Shown: positions 1 to 6,299, numbered from the stretch's first letter. The stretch: DNA of 7,157 nt from JABMPX01 sp964649795 (GCA_964649795.1 CAZYQY010000020.1:1-7157); one strand, 5' to 3'. Notes: a model not told the origin generated them from the letters alone. Numbers and translations: made by a program.

Positions 1-38
1 TTTGCTGAATGTTTATTTGTTTCTTGTTCTTGAATCAT
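1..38 (-). CDS. Possible start of a gene leaving the left edge (partial)
   Basis: An ATG at 38-36 on the minus strand opens a frame that stays open to the window edge and reads MIQEQETNKHSA. It lies downstream, on the minus strand, of repeat copy A, just as the 6300-6824 gene lies downstream of copy B, which is why I list it. Only 12 codons are visible. The upstream sequence is plain AT-rich DNA without a Shine-Dalgarno site or a clear promoter. No function can be assigned and it may not be a gene. Confidence 0.25.
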   Translation of the reverse strand, partial: MIQEQETNKHSA

Positions 39-115
39 AATTTTATTATTTATATCTATTTATATTGTAATATAAAATTAAAAATCATACAATCTTTAAT
101 TTTTATCTATCTTTT

Positions 116-194
116 ATTCTACCAAAAACTCGCCTTCTTGGCGATAAAAGTTCTAACCGTCGCTTGGCAGGACAGCTTTCGAACCTTTAATTGG
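116..194. repeat. Direct repeat copy A (79 bp)
   Basis: This stretch matches 6836-6914 in the same orientation without gaps, at a constant offset of 6720 bases. By eye about 66 of 79 positions are identical. The first 45 bases (116-160) differ at only two positions, and the rest diverges more. It contains a short hairpin, CGCC-TTCTT-GGCG at 131-143. Read on the minus strand, this hairpin is followed by TTTTT, so it could act as a weak terminator. The plus strand carries the start of a short reading frame shared by both copies. Confidence 0.85.
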
Positions 195-260
195 TCTAAA
201 GCATTGCCTATTCCAGAGATAGTTTTGAGTCAAATTAGGCAATTATTATCCTTGGCCTGA
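117..260 (+). CDS. Short hypothetical protein, paralogue of the frame at 6837-6980; start unclear
   Basis: The frame reads FYQKLAFLAIKVLTV, then QDSFRTFNW, and ends with VLSQIRQLLSLA and a TGA stop. Copy B has FYQKTAFLAIKVLTV, QDVFRTVNW and NLSSINNLLQLA in the same order, so the spacing LSxIxxLLxLA is shared. In that last block the codons for the shared Leu, Ile and Ala residues mostly differ at synonymous positions, which favours coding. An in-frame ATG exists at 9, but the 36 residues it adds are AT-rich, hydrophobic and absent from copy B. I therefore list only the supported part. TTG at 138 is another possible start. The end faces the fic remnant tail to tail. I recognise no domain. A non-coding repeat remains possible. 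Confidence 0.4.
   Translation, partial: FYQKLAFLAIKVLTVAWQDSFRTFNWSKALPIPEIVLSQIRQLLSLA
203..243. repeat. 8-bp inverted repeat with 25-nt loop
   Basis: ATTGCCTA at 203-210 is the exact reverse complement of TAGGCAAT at 236-243. The hairpin lies inside the 3' half of the short plus-strand frame, at the point where copy A carries four extra codons relative to copy B. It has no T-run on either side, so it does not look like a terminator. Confidence 0.45.
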
Positions 261-317
261 CATTTCGAGTAAATCTCATATTTATTTCCCGCCGGGACGA
301 TGTTAGAATCTGTTTTC

Positions 318-1247
318 TTAATTGATTTTTCTTTCCAAAATCCTAAATCCAATCAAAATAGCATCAGAGATAAATTCTTCTAATTGTTCATGCTCATTTT
401 TAAGTTGACTAGCTTTTAAATAATTATAATACAATCTCTTTCTCTTTTGTTCGATAACAGCCGGAGCTATTTTCTCTCTCAATAACATAGTATGGATTAA
501 AATACGCCCAATTCTACCGTTACCATCAGAAAATGGGTGTATTTTTTCAAATTTACTATGTGTTTTAGATGTATATTCTATAATATCTCTTCTTTTCTTA
601 TTAATATCTCTTATTAACTTTTTCATTAAAGTAGGCACCTTTAAAAAACTAGCTGTGGGAATGTTTGTTCCTAAAATACGCACCGCATGATTTCTGTACT
701 CACCTTCATTTTATAAAATCCACTTCTTTTATATTTCATGTAGTTTTAAAATAAAATCCTCGGTAATTTTGAACTTATAATCTATATTATTAAATAAATA
801 TTTCAAAGCTAATTGATGATTTTTGGCTTCTAAATGTTCTTTCAAATTCTTATTAGGCAATGTTAAGTTTTCAAATATAATATCAGCGGTTTCCTCTTTG
901 GTTAGAGTACTGCCCTCAATGCTGTTTGAATTATATGTTAAAGCTAAAATAAACTCATTATAAATATCAAAATTTTCTTTTATGAATTTAATAATATTAT
1001 TGAATTTTTTTGATTTATCTTTGATTATATTTTTCTTAGCTAACAAGACATCTTTTATTATTATCTTTTGTCCTGTGTGTTTATAATAGAATTGATCAAT
1101 CTTATTTCGATGTCTTTTGTGAGGCAAAGATCTTTCATTAATCCAACTGTTTAAAGTCGCAAAAGAAACACCTATTTGACGCGCTAATTCCTCTTGAGTT
1201 AAATCAGATAAATCTTTTATTATTTGCAATTTCTGTGATATTTTCAT
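318..1247 (-). pseudogene. Fic-family AMP-transferase with N-terminal HTH, interrupted by two in-frame TAA codons
   Basis: The Fic family modifies proteins, usually by adding AMP. Reading straight through from ATG 1247 gives 309 codons before the final stop, with TAA at 729-731 and 711-713. Codons 1-172 hold an XRE-like HTH (TQEELARQIGVS...SWINE, about 17-38) and the class II inhibitory motif S-x-x-x-E-G at 107-112. Past the stops, in the same frame, come GEYRNHAVRI and the full active-site motif HPFSDGNGRIGR. The distance from LHEI to GEYR equals that of intact Fic proteins, so no bases were gained or lost and each stop replaces one residue. A TTG at 1286 would add 13 residues, but it overlaps the -35 box, so I prefer ATG 1247. 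The downstream part has only a GTG (683) as a possible start. The gene is probably dead, unless a truncated HTH protein is still made. Confidence 0.85.
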
Positions 1248-1257
1248 ATTTATAAGT

Positions 1258-1286
1258 ATTTTACAAAACTTTATATAGTTTGTCAA
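1258..1286 (-). promoter_or_regulatory. Sigma-70 type promoter of the HTH-Fic gene
   Basis: On the minus strand TTGACA (1286-1281) is followed after exactly 17 bases by TAAAAT (1263-1258). The -10 box ends 10 bases before ATG 1247, so the leader would be only a few bases long. The -35 box is a perfect consensus and the -10 box matches five of six positions. This is the best promoter in the window. Confidence 0.7.
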
Positions 1287-1311
1287 TACTTAATTGTGTA
1301 TAAAGTTTTGT
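1263..1311. promoter_or_regulatory. Perfect 13-bp inverted repeat around the fic promoter, probable operator
   Basis: ACAAAACTTTATA at 1263-1275 is the exact reverse complement of TATAAAGTTTTGT at 1299-1311, with 23 bases between the arms. One arm fills most of the spacer and touches the -10 box. The other lies upstream of the -35 box. Arm centres are 36 bp apart. The product of the downstream gene begins with an HTH, so self-repression by this protein is the natural reading. It is inferred from position only. Confidence 0.6.
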
Positions 1312-1395
1312 CAAAAACAAAACCGCATATCTATACAGCTTATAGCTTGGCTCATTTAACAGAACGATTTTCGAACTTGATTTGATTTAAAAAAA
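1312..1395. other. Gap between the fic operator and the glycosyltransferase remnant
   Basis: About 84 bases of AT-rich DNA lie between the outer operator arm and the stop codon of the upstream gene. I see no terminator hairpin and no open frame worth listing. Confidence 0.5.
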
Positions 1396-1761
1396 TTAGA
1401 CTATTAAATGTAGGCCATTTGTCCAAAAGACAATTAAGAATCCTTGAAGTAAAGCTAATACGATTATTAATAAATCACTTACCATATTTCCTTGATTTAT
1501 TGTCATTTCGCTATCGCCTAATTCTGTACTATAACCATTCTCAACTATATCAAGATAATATCCAGTATCCCAAACACCCCAAATTGATAATAAGATATTA
1601 TCGGAATATTCAAAATTATGGATATTAACATTATAAGAATCAAGTATAATTCTTGATGAAATACCAATAAACGATAAAACTATTCTAGTTATCAGGAATA
1701 GAATAATTATTAATTTAACTTCTGGTCTTTTTAAAAAGTTAATTATTTTCTTTATAACCAT
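1396..1761 (-). pseudogene. GT-C (PIG-V-like) mannosyltransferase, probably internally deleted
   Basis: The 121-residue product starts with a basic segment and a membrane helix (about 16-35). At 64-78 it has WDTGYYLDIVENGYS, the WD-x(3)-Y...GY signature in the first outer loop of PIG-V-like, polyprenol-phosphate-sugar-dependent GT-C transferases. Intact enzymes of this group have several hundred residues and many helices. Here TINQ (87-90) is followed almost at once by a helix and the ending LLQGFLIVFWTNGLHLIV, which looks like the last helix of such an enzyme. I infer an in-frame deletion that fused the N-terminal part to the C-terminus. It follows the 71-residue gene after 3 bases and is likely co-transcribed. 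It could instead be a genuine short protein, but it is unlikely to be an active transferase. Confidence 0.55.
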
Positions 1762-1764
1762 TAC

Positions 1765-1980
1765 CTATATTCTAACATCTTTAATCTTTCTTAATAAAAT
1801 TAAATATAGACTTATTAATATTAATCCGATGCCAAAGTAAAATACATAATTAGGAAAATTAAACCAATCGGTCAGATAGTCGATAAATTTAAGAACTAAA
1901 CAGATTAGCCCGATAATCAATAGAATTATACCTGATTTTTTAAAATATACTGGCGCAAATCCTAGCATATATTTCTTCAT
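1765..1980 (-). CDS. Small two-helix membrane protein
   Basis: The 71-residue product has two predicted membrane helices (about 16-34 and 45-63), joined by a short loop with DYLTDWFNFPN, and ends in the basic tail RKIKDVRI. I recognise no family. The stop codon is 3 bases before the start of the glycosyltransferase remnant, so the two form an operon. ATG 1980 is used. A second ATG four codons on is possible. Only about 6 bases separate ATG 1980 from TAGAAT, a possible -10 box, so the message may be leaderless. No Shine-Dalgarno site is present. Confidence 0.65.
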   Translation of the reverse strand: MKKYMLGFAPVYFKKSGIILLIIGLICLVLKFIDYLTDWFNFPNYVFYFGIGLILISLYLILLRKIKDVRI

Positions 1981-1986
1981 ATCCGC

Positions 1987-1992
1987 ATTCTA
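1987..1992 (-). promoter_or_regulatory. Possible -10 box (TAGAAT) for the 1765-1980 gene
   Basis: TAGAAT on the minus strand lies six bases before ATG 1980 and directly after the terminator at 2002-2030, so the downstream pair of genes needs a promoter about here. There is no recognisable -35 box at the usual distance, so the call is weak. Confidence 0.3.
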
Positions 1993-2001
1993 ACGCGTAA
2001 A

Positions 2002-2030
2002 CAAAAAATCGCCTACTTGGCGATTTTTTG
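2002..2030. terminator. Strong bidirectional intrinsic terminator
   Basis: CAAAAAATCGCC (2002-2013) and GGCGATTTTTTG (2019-2030) form a perfect 12-bp stem around the loop TACTT. It has a GC-rich top and an A-run/T-run base, so it works in either direction. It lies about 60 bases past the stop of the LolA-like gene and closes that minus-strand operon. Its core TCGCC-TNCTT-GGCGAT is nearly the same as the hairpin inside repeat copies A and B. Confidence 0.85.
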
Positions 2031-2090
2031 CAAGCTCCCCTAAGGGTCCGATTCTATGTATAAAAAGAATTGATTAAAGAGAAATGCTAT

Positions 2091-2741
2091 TTATAAACCG
2101 AAACTTGGTATGGTCATTATCTGCGCATTGGGTGGTAATTCAAACATATTGTCAGAGATATTGCCAAAGTCTATATTCTTTAGCTCTACTACAGATGTGT
2201 CTTGAGCCATAGTCATCTCTGTTCTGATAGGAATTCCGTACTTTGTCCAGAGCCACATTTTTGTCTTTCCTGTCTCATCAGCATATTCAACGATTAAACA
2301 AGTTTTTCCGTCTAGAACTTCAGTGCCCAGAGTAACTGGATTATAATCCATTACCGACCCAGATTGTTCAGTCGGAGATTCTCCAGCAACTTCTTGAGTC
2401 TTACTTAAATCCATTTCCATAGCTGTGTTCTCTGATGGAAAATACGTATAGGCTAACTGTTTATCCATATCCATTAAATAAACCATCTTTTGTCCCTCAA
2501 TAGTCGTTTCTGTTCTTGTCTTATTTCCTTTCCGCCACATTTTTGTTGTAATTGCTGTTTCGCCGGGAACAGTTGCTATCATATCGTATTTAAAAGAAGT
2601 TACATCTTTTGCCTTGCCTAAAATATCAGTTAATGACAATCCTATTTCGCCATTTTCCTCTGTTTTTTCGCTACCAAACAAAAACCAAGCTCCAATTCCA
2701 ATTAATATTAATGCTATTATAACGATTAATACTTTTTTCAT
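2091..2741 (-). CDS. Membrane-anchored LolA-like (DUF4412-type) protein
   Basis: The 216-residue product has one N-terminal helix (about 4-22) without a lipobox Cys, so it is probably held in the membrane by an uncleaved anchor and exposed outside. The outer domain has alternating beta strands typical of the LolA/LppX half-barrel: SFKYDMIATVPGE (49-61), TTKMWRKGNKTRTETTIEG (65-83), a strand with AYTYFPSENTAMEMD (97-111), then LDGKTCLIVEYAD (143-155) and KMWLWTKYGIPIRTEM (161-176). It ends with the FELPPNA motif often seen at the end of such folds. These domains bind lipids or hydrophobic ligands; the ligand here is unknown. It is third in an operon after the PPC-domain gene, 7 bases downstream, and is followed by a terminator. 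Confidence 0.65.
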   Translation of the reverse strand: MKKVLIVIIALILIGIGAWFLFGSEKTEENGEIGLSLTDILGKAKDVTSFKYDMIATVPGETAITTKMWRKGNKTRTETTIEGQKMVYLMDMDKQLAYTYFPSENTAMEMDLSKTQEVAGESPTEQSGSVMDYNPVTLGTEVLDGKTCLIVEYADETGKTKMWLWTKYGIPIRTEMTMAQDTSVVELKNIDFGNISDNMFELPPNAQIMTIPSFGL

Positions 2742-2748
2742 GTATATA

Positions 2749-3804
2749 TTATTTTATTATTTTTTCGTTCTCGACCTTTTCTTGCTCCTCGTTACTGTTT
2801 TTTCTTTTTTTCAAAAGAAAATAGGCAACTATTGCAAGTGCAAGTATTATAATTAGAGCAATTATGCCTATAATCAACCACCAATTCAGACCCTTGGCAG
2901 CTTTGTCTTTAGGTGCTCCTGTTCCTGTACCGGCAAACACATCTTCATTTTTGTCTTCGACTGCTTCGCCTTCTGTTGTAATATTTAAGGTATAAGCCAC
3001 AAGGTTGTCGCTACAATACCTGTCGCAGATTACACCAGCAAAGACATCCTCGCTTTTTTCTATTGCTAGAGAATTTGTAACAATTGCGCCTGGATTTGAC
3101 GCGTATTCATCTTTTAATACTCTTCTATCCTTATCATAAACAGCTACTTCCATTATTGCCTCGCTTGGCGGAGTTACTTTAACAGTCAGTGTTTTTCCCT
3201 TCCTAACAGCCATCTTATAGAAATCCTTGGTATCTACGCCTGCTTTTCCGGAAAGATAAGCATTATATTCTCCCGAAGTAATTTCCATTGCTTTCTCAAC
3301 TGTATCTCCAGCATCTGTTTGGCTCTTAGCATCATAACGGTCTACCAAAGATACATCTAACAAATAAGAGGTTATATTCCAAGTATCGCTACCTGTTCTA
3401 ATATAATACTTATATGTTTCTTTATCTGAATTAGTCATCCAAGAAACCTCACAAGGGATATCCATTGTGCCTTTCCCTGATTCATAACAACCAACTCTCA
3501 AATCCGTTCTATCCTCATCATATAAATCTATTGTAGCGATTGCACTAAGCTTAGTCTCAGGAGTAAATGTGCCTTTTATTTTGATTTCCTGACCAGCTTT
3601 TACATCTATATAAAAGTATTCTGTCTCGTGACTCTTTAAGCTTCTCCCTTCTTTGTAAGACCCTGGCTTTATTTCAACCGCGGTATCAAAACCATCTCCC
3701 CCCTTTGGTAGCGCCTGTTGAGCGTTAACAATCCCTATTATCCCAATCAAAAGAATTCCAAAAAAGACAGCTATTGCTAAATTTTTAGCATTAAATTTTG
3801 CCAT
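2749..3804 (-). CDS. Secreted, membrane-anchored protein with two PPC-like beta domains
   Basis: The 351-residue product has a signal peptide (about 8-28, ending VNAQQ), two related beta domains and a C-terminal helix (307-331) followed by the basic stop-transfer sequence KKRKNS. Domain 1 (about 38-155) has DTAVEIKPGSY, ETEYFYIDVKAGQEIKI and IDLYDEDR. Domain 2 (about 164-277) has DTVEKAMEITSGEY, DTKDFYKMAVRKGKTLTV and VAVYDKDR. This order is that of bacterial pre-peptidase C-terminal (PPC) domains. Cysteine pairs 106/118 and 260/264 may form disulfides. The segment EDVFAG occurs at 252-257 and again at 287-292. The linker at 278-305 is charged and Gly-rich. There is no enzyme domain, so a binding or structural surface role is likely. 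AAGGA lies 9 bases before ATG 3804. Confidence 0.7.
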   Translation of the reverse strand: MAKFNAKNLAIAVFFGILLIGIIGIVNAQQALPKGGDGFDTAVEIKPGSYKEGRSLKSHETEYFYIDVKAGQEIKIKGTFTPETKLSAIATIDLYDEDRTDLRVGCYESGKGTMDIPCEVSWMTNSDKETYKYYIRTGSDTWNITSYLLDVSLVDRYDAKSQTDAGDTVEKAMEITSGEYNAYLSGKAGVDTKDFYKMAVRKGKTLTVKVTPPSEAIMEVAVYDKDRRVLKDEYASNPGAIVTNSLAIEKSEDVFAGVICDRYCSDNLVAYTLNITTEGEAVEDKNEDVFAGTGTGAPKDKAAKGLNWWLIIGIIALIIILALAIVAYFLLKKRKNSNEEQEKVENEKIIK

Positions 3805-3847
3805 ATTTTTTTATCCTTATTATTTTACTATTTTCTCGACCTTTAAC

Positions 3848-4207
3848 TTAAAATTTAAATCTCTTAGCGAATTTTCCAATAATCGGCAGGGGCGCCTGCT
3901 TACCATTGAGAATATTGGCTATCCCTGTAATAGATAATATTACCCAGATAATCCAACATATCATTCCAACAAACCAGCCCAGAAATGGAATCCAGGCAAT
4001 CATCATAGTAGCCACTTCGGCGATAAAGAGAACCAAACCCTGTTTGGCATGAAATTGAGCAAAGGCATTATCTTTACGGGTCAGCAAAGGGACTAAAAAC
4101 AGAATCCCCAGATAACTAAGAATTGCCGTTAAGTCCTTTTCTCCTTTCCCTGATGCCTGAACGGTCTCTGCTCCTTTGGCTGTTTCGTTTTTACTTATTT
4201 CTTCCAT
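3848..4207 (-). CDS. DUF4870 (Tic20-like) membrane protein
   Basis: The 119-residue product has a polar N-terminus (1-24) and three hydrophobic segments (about 28-42, 56-72, 75-100). It carries the family hallmarks: DLTAILSYLGILFLVPLL at the first helix, FAQFHAKQGLVLFI (49-62) at the start of the second, and a final helix ending NILNGKQAPLPIIGK. The length is normal for the family. DUF4870 proteins resemble the plastid import protein Tic20 in fold; their bacterial role is unknown. The gene is first in a three-gene operon with the PPC-domain and LolA-like proteins, which suggests a shared role at the envelope. No Shine-Dalgarno site is visible before ATG 4207. Confidence 0.85.
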   Translation of the reverse strand: MEEISKNETAKGAETVQASGKGEKDLTAILSYLGILFLVPLLTRKDNAFAQFHAKQGLVLFIAEVATMMIAWIPFLGWFVGMICWIIWVILSITGIANILNGKQAPLPIIGKFAKRFKF

Positions 4208-4228
4208 AAATTTACAAAATTAATATTA

Positions 4229-4262
4229 ATTATAATTCGACCTTTTCTTTGTATCTATTATA
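4229..4262 (-). promoter_or_regulatory. Probable promoter region of the DUF4870-PPC-LolA operon
   Basis: The 117-base gap upstream of ATG 4207 holds two perfect TATAAT boxes on the minus strand, at 4234-4229 and 4262-4257. Upstream of the nearer one, at 17 bases, is TAGATA, a four-of-six match to TTGACA. The boxes could be chance in DNA this AT-rich, but this is the only sizeable gap ahead of the operon. Confidence 0.4.
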
Positions 4263-4290
4263 AGTAAAGCTTGAAATTACTCGTTCGGGC

Positions 4291-4314
4291 GAAATGAAAA
4301 TAAATTTTCATTTC
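4291..4314. terminator. Perfect 11-bp inverted repeat after lspA
   Basis: GAAATGAAAAT and ATTTTCATTTC are exact reverse complements with 2 bases between them, starting about 10 bases past the lspA stop. The position suggests an end for the 6824-4325 operon. The stem is almost all A-T and the minus-strand side is followed by GCCCG instead of a T-run, so termination would be weak. A protein-binding palindrome for the next operon is the other possibility. Confidence 0.4.
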
Positions 4315-4324
4315 TCCTTTACTT

Positions 4325-4756
4325 TTAATTATAACATTTTTTGATTAAAATACTAATTAAAGCGACAATTCCTCCAATAATCATCAGGTCAGCAATATTA
4401 AAGATAGAAATAGGCAAAAAGAAAACCCTGAACCAATCAATTACGTAACCGAAAATTATTCTGTCTAAAAAATTACTTAAGCCACCTAAAATAATTAAAG
4501 AAAATCCGGTCATCAAAAGAAAATTCTTCTTCTGCCAATTCCTGCGAAACAAAAAAAGAAGCAATAACAATGTTGCTCCAATTAGAAAATAAAGTAGGGT
4601 GGAATTAAAAGAAATAAAATACAAATTCGGATTTTTGAAAAGTTTTAATTCCAGCAGCTTGCCCTGATATAAATCCGGCTGATTCAAAATAAGCCATTTA
4701 CTAAAGCGATCTAAAATTATCAAACTTAAAATAAGGAATACTAAAAATCTTTTCAT
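4325..4756 (-). CDS. lspA: Lipoprotein signal peptidase (signal peptidase II)
   Basis: LspA is the membrane aspartyl protease that removes the signal peptide from prolipoproteins after lipid is added to the +1 cysteine. The 143-residue product has four hydrophobic segments and the family motifs: DRFSKWLI (16-23, in place of the usual DQxTK), GGLSNFLDR (91-99) with GYVIDWF (103-109), and FNIADLMI (119-126). D107 and D123 match the catalytic pair. They are 16 residues apart against 19 in the Pseudomonas enzyme, so the loop between is short. The start codon overlaps the TGA of the propeller gene (ATGA), which implies coupled translation. It ends the run that began at 6824. Confidence 0.92.
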   Translation of the reverse strand: MKRFLVFLILSLIILDRFSKWLILNQPDLYQGKLLELKLFKNPNLYFISFNSTLLYFLIGATLLLLLFLFRRNWQKKNFLLMTGFSLIILGGLSNFLDRIIFGYVIDWFRVFFLPISIFNIADLMIIGGIVALISILIKKCYN

Positions 4757-5772
4757 TGTTCTTCCCAGGAAAAAATAGCGATTTGCCAGCTTTCATCGCT
4801 TAATATTACCTTGGTCAGGGCTATTTTAGTGCCGGAATTATCCCAAACCGGGTCATCGTAAATAGCCGTAGGTATGCCGCCTTCTTCCGGATCAAGTATG
4901 TATTGAGGATTGGTGCCGTCAGAATTTATGACCCAAATTTGGGGAGCTTTGTGTTGTTGATGTCTAGTAAATACAATTTTATCGTCTTTATTCCAGGCCC
5001 GCTCCCGGAGCAATTGCATACTATTCCCTGGCGCATAAATCATATGTTTATTTGAGCCATCGCTGTTCATAACCCATATCTCATTTATCGCCTCCTTGGG
5101 TTTCGGTCCAGGCATGGTTGTAGTAAATCCTTTAAGATAGACAATTTTTGAGCCGTCATTACTGAAAGAAGGGCCAGTGCAAAAACCGTCTTTATTAGTC
5201 GTCAGCCGCGTCCTGCCGCTTCCATCGCTATTTATCACCCAGATTGAAGACGATTTATAGTTATTTAAAGAAGGGTCATACCCTTCATAAGCATTATAAG
5301 CAATCTTTTTCCCGTCATGGTTCCAACTTACATGTTCCACTATTTGCGGAGTCAGCTGGACTCTTTTTGTTTGGTCGCCGTCTAAGTCAACTAAAAACAA
5401 TCCCTTACCTCCTGGTCCTTGTCCCCATCCGGAGCCATGGCCGATTATTTTATTATTAACCGGATTCCAGGAAGGGTTAAAAAGATGGTCGCCTCCCCAT
5501 TGACCAGCAATTTTAGTCGGTCCTGTCCCATCACTATTAATTAGATAGAGACCACCTTTCATAAAGTCTTTTTCCAAGCCCAAAAAAATTAATCGGCTTC
5601 CATCAGGACTCCAATCAGGATCACCAGCCAGATTATCTTCTAAAAAAGTAATTTGGGTAATGGTCAAAGCGGACTTTTCATCTTCTTTTACGGAAAAATT
5701 TTTATAAACAAAAAATCCTCCCGCAGCCAGAACAATCAAAATTATTAAATTTATTAAGATTTTCTTCTTCAT
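4753..5772 (-). CDS. Membrane-anchored TolB-like six-bladed beta-propeller
   Basis: The 339-residue product has one N-terminal helix (5-23) and then six PD40/WD40-like repeats: DPDWSPDGSRLIF (51-63), NPSWNPVNNKIIG (99-111), HVSWNHDGKKIAY (147-159), GPSFSNDGSKIVY (200-212), RAWNKDDKIVF (258-268) and DPVWDNSGTKIAL (307-319). Between them runs the strand-turn xWVINSDGTx, seen five times with variation. This is the TolB C-terminal propeller fold, without the TolB N-terminal domain. With no Tol-Pal partners nearby it is better called TolB-like. It probably acts outside the membrane as a binding platform. It overlaps lspA by 4 bases and follows the cysteine-rich gene after 15 bases. No clear Shine-Dalgarno site precedes ATG 5772. 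Confidence 0.85.
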   Translation of the reverse strand: MKKKILINLIILIVLAAGGFFVYKNFSVKEDEKSALTITQITFLEDNLAGDPDWSPDGSRLIFLGLEKDFMKGGLYLINSDGTGPTKIAGQWGGDHLFNPSWNPVNNKIIGHGSGWGQGPGGKGLFLVDLDGDQTKRVQLTPQIVEHVSWNHDGKKIAYNAYEGYDPSLNNYKSSSIWVINSDGSGRTRLTTNKDGFCTGPSFSNDGSKIVYLKGFTTTMPGPKPKEAINEIWVMNSDGSNKHMIYAPGNSMQLLRERAWNKDDKIVFTRHQQHKAPQIWVINSDGTNPQYILDPEEGGIPTAIYDDPVWDNSGTKIALTKVILSDESWQIAIFSWEEQ

Positions 5773-5787
5773 TTTTCTTTTTTATAT

Positions 5788-6270
5788 TTATTCGGAATTG
5801 TCAATAAAATTAAAGTATATTGGGGTTGGGGTTATTGTAGTACACGTCCCTTTGACTAGTACCTTCATTTCACAATCGAAAACAGCATTTTCTTTAATGT
5901 TACACTTTTCTAAATCCTCCTTTGTAACATGACCTTCTTTGCCTTTTAAGCATTCTAAACCGAGCCACTCCGGGTATCTTTTTATATCCTTGTTTAGGTT
6001 GAAATGTTTTGCTTCTTTTGACAGGGGTTCGGTTGGCGTAAATCTATACCCAACCATACACCCATACCATCTATATGTTTGTTCGTAAAAGAATATAGAA
6101 GTTATTTTACATTTCCCTTTAAATGTATCAAAGACGCAGCGCCCTTTTCTGACCGGCTCCGACAGATGTAGATTTATGTTTACTACTGCTCCAAGTAAAA
6201 AAGCTCCGATAACAAGCAAAACAATTATTATTAGCGCTAAACCTGATTGTGGCTTAAAAATTTTGAACAT
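5788..6270 (-). CDS. Membrane-anchored cysteine-rich protein of unknown function
   Basis: The 160-residue product has one N-terminal helix (about 11-31) after a short basic start, so the rest should lie outside the cell. It holds seven cysteines (45, 54, 71, 107, 123, 133, 143), all outside the helix, which suggests three disulfides and one free thiol. The outer part is rich in Lys and aromatics (FFYEQTYRWYGCMVGYRF at 60-77). I recognise no family. The helix begins SGLALIIIVLL, which recalls prepilins, but the Glu at +5 and a clear GF cleavage site are missing. GAGGAGG lies at the stop of the upstream gene, 24 bases before ATG 6270. That is too far to serve this start, and an in-frame TAA rules out an earlier one. 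It is second in the lspA run. Confidence 0.6.
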   Translation of the reverse strand: MFKIFKPQSGLALIIIVLLVIGAFLLGAVVNINLHLSEPVRKGRCVFDTFKGKCKITSIFFYEQTYRWYGCMVGYRFTPTEPLSKEAKHFNLNKDIKRYPEWLGLECLKGKEGHVTKEDLEKCNIKENAVFDCEMKVLVKGTCTTITPTPIYFNFIDNSE

Positions 6271-6299
6271 AGAGCCAAAAATTTAAACTTCTAACCTCC

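Noticed and set aside
711..731. Stop codon reassignment as the reason for the interrupted fic gene
   Set aside because: The codons are TAA, which also ends most genes here. TGA ends two genes as well, so the known UGA recoding of some Patescibacteria does not apply.
318..1247. Toxin-antitoxin pair made of the two fic pieces
   Set aside because: Both pieces are in one frame and together make one standard HTH-Fic protein. The downstream half has no proper start codon.
1419..1628. Plus-strand open frame of 69 codons
   Set aside because: It lies antisense inside the glycosyltransferase remnant, has no start signal and reads like AT-rich chance sequence.
2614..2856. Plus-strand open frame of 80 codons
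   Set aside because: It is the antisense of the signal and anchor regions of two well-supported genes, which explains its hydrophobic reading.
5244..5459. Plus-strand open frame of 71 codons
   Set aside because: It is entirely antisense to the propeller gene, whose repeats are clear.
5798..5803. TTGACA upstream of the propeller gene as a -35 box
   Set aside because: It lies in the coding end of the preceding gene and has no -10 box at 16-18 bases, only an A-rich run.
5788..6270. Type IV prepilin
   Set aside because: The helix start SGLALIIIVLL recalls a prepilin, but the Glu at +5 and a standard cleavage site are absent, and no pilus genes are near.
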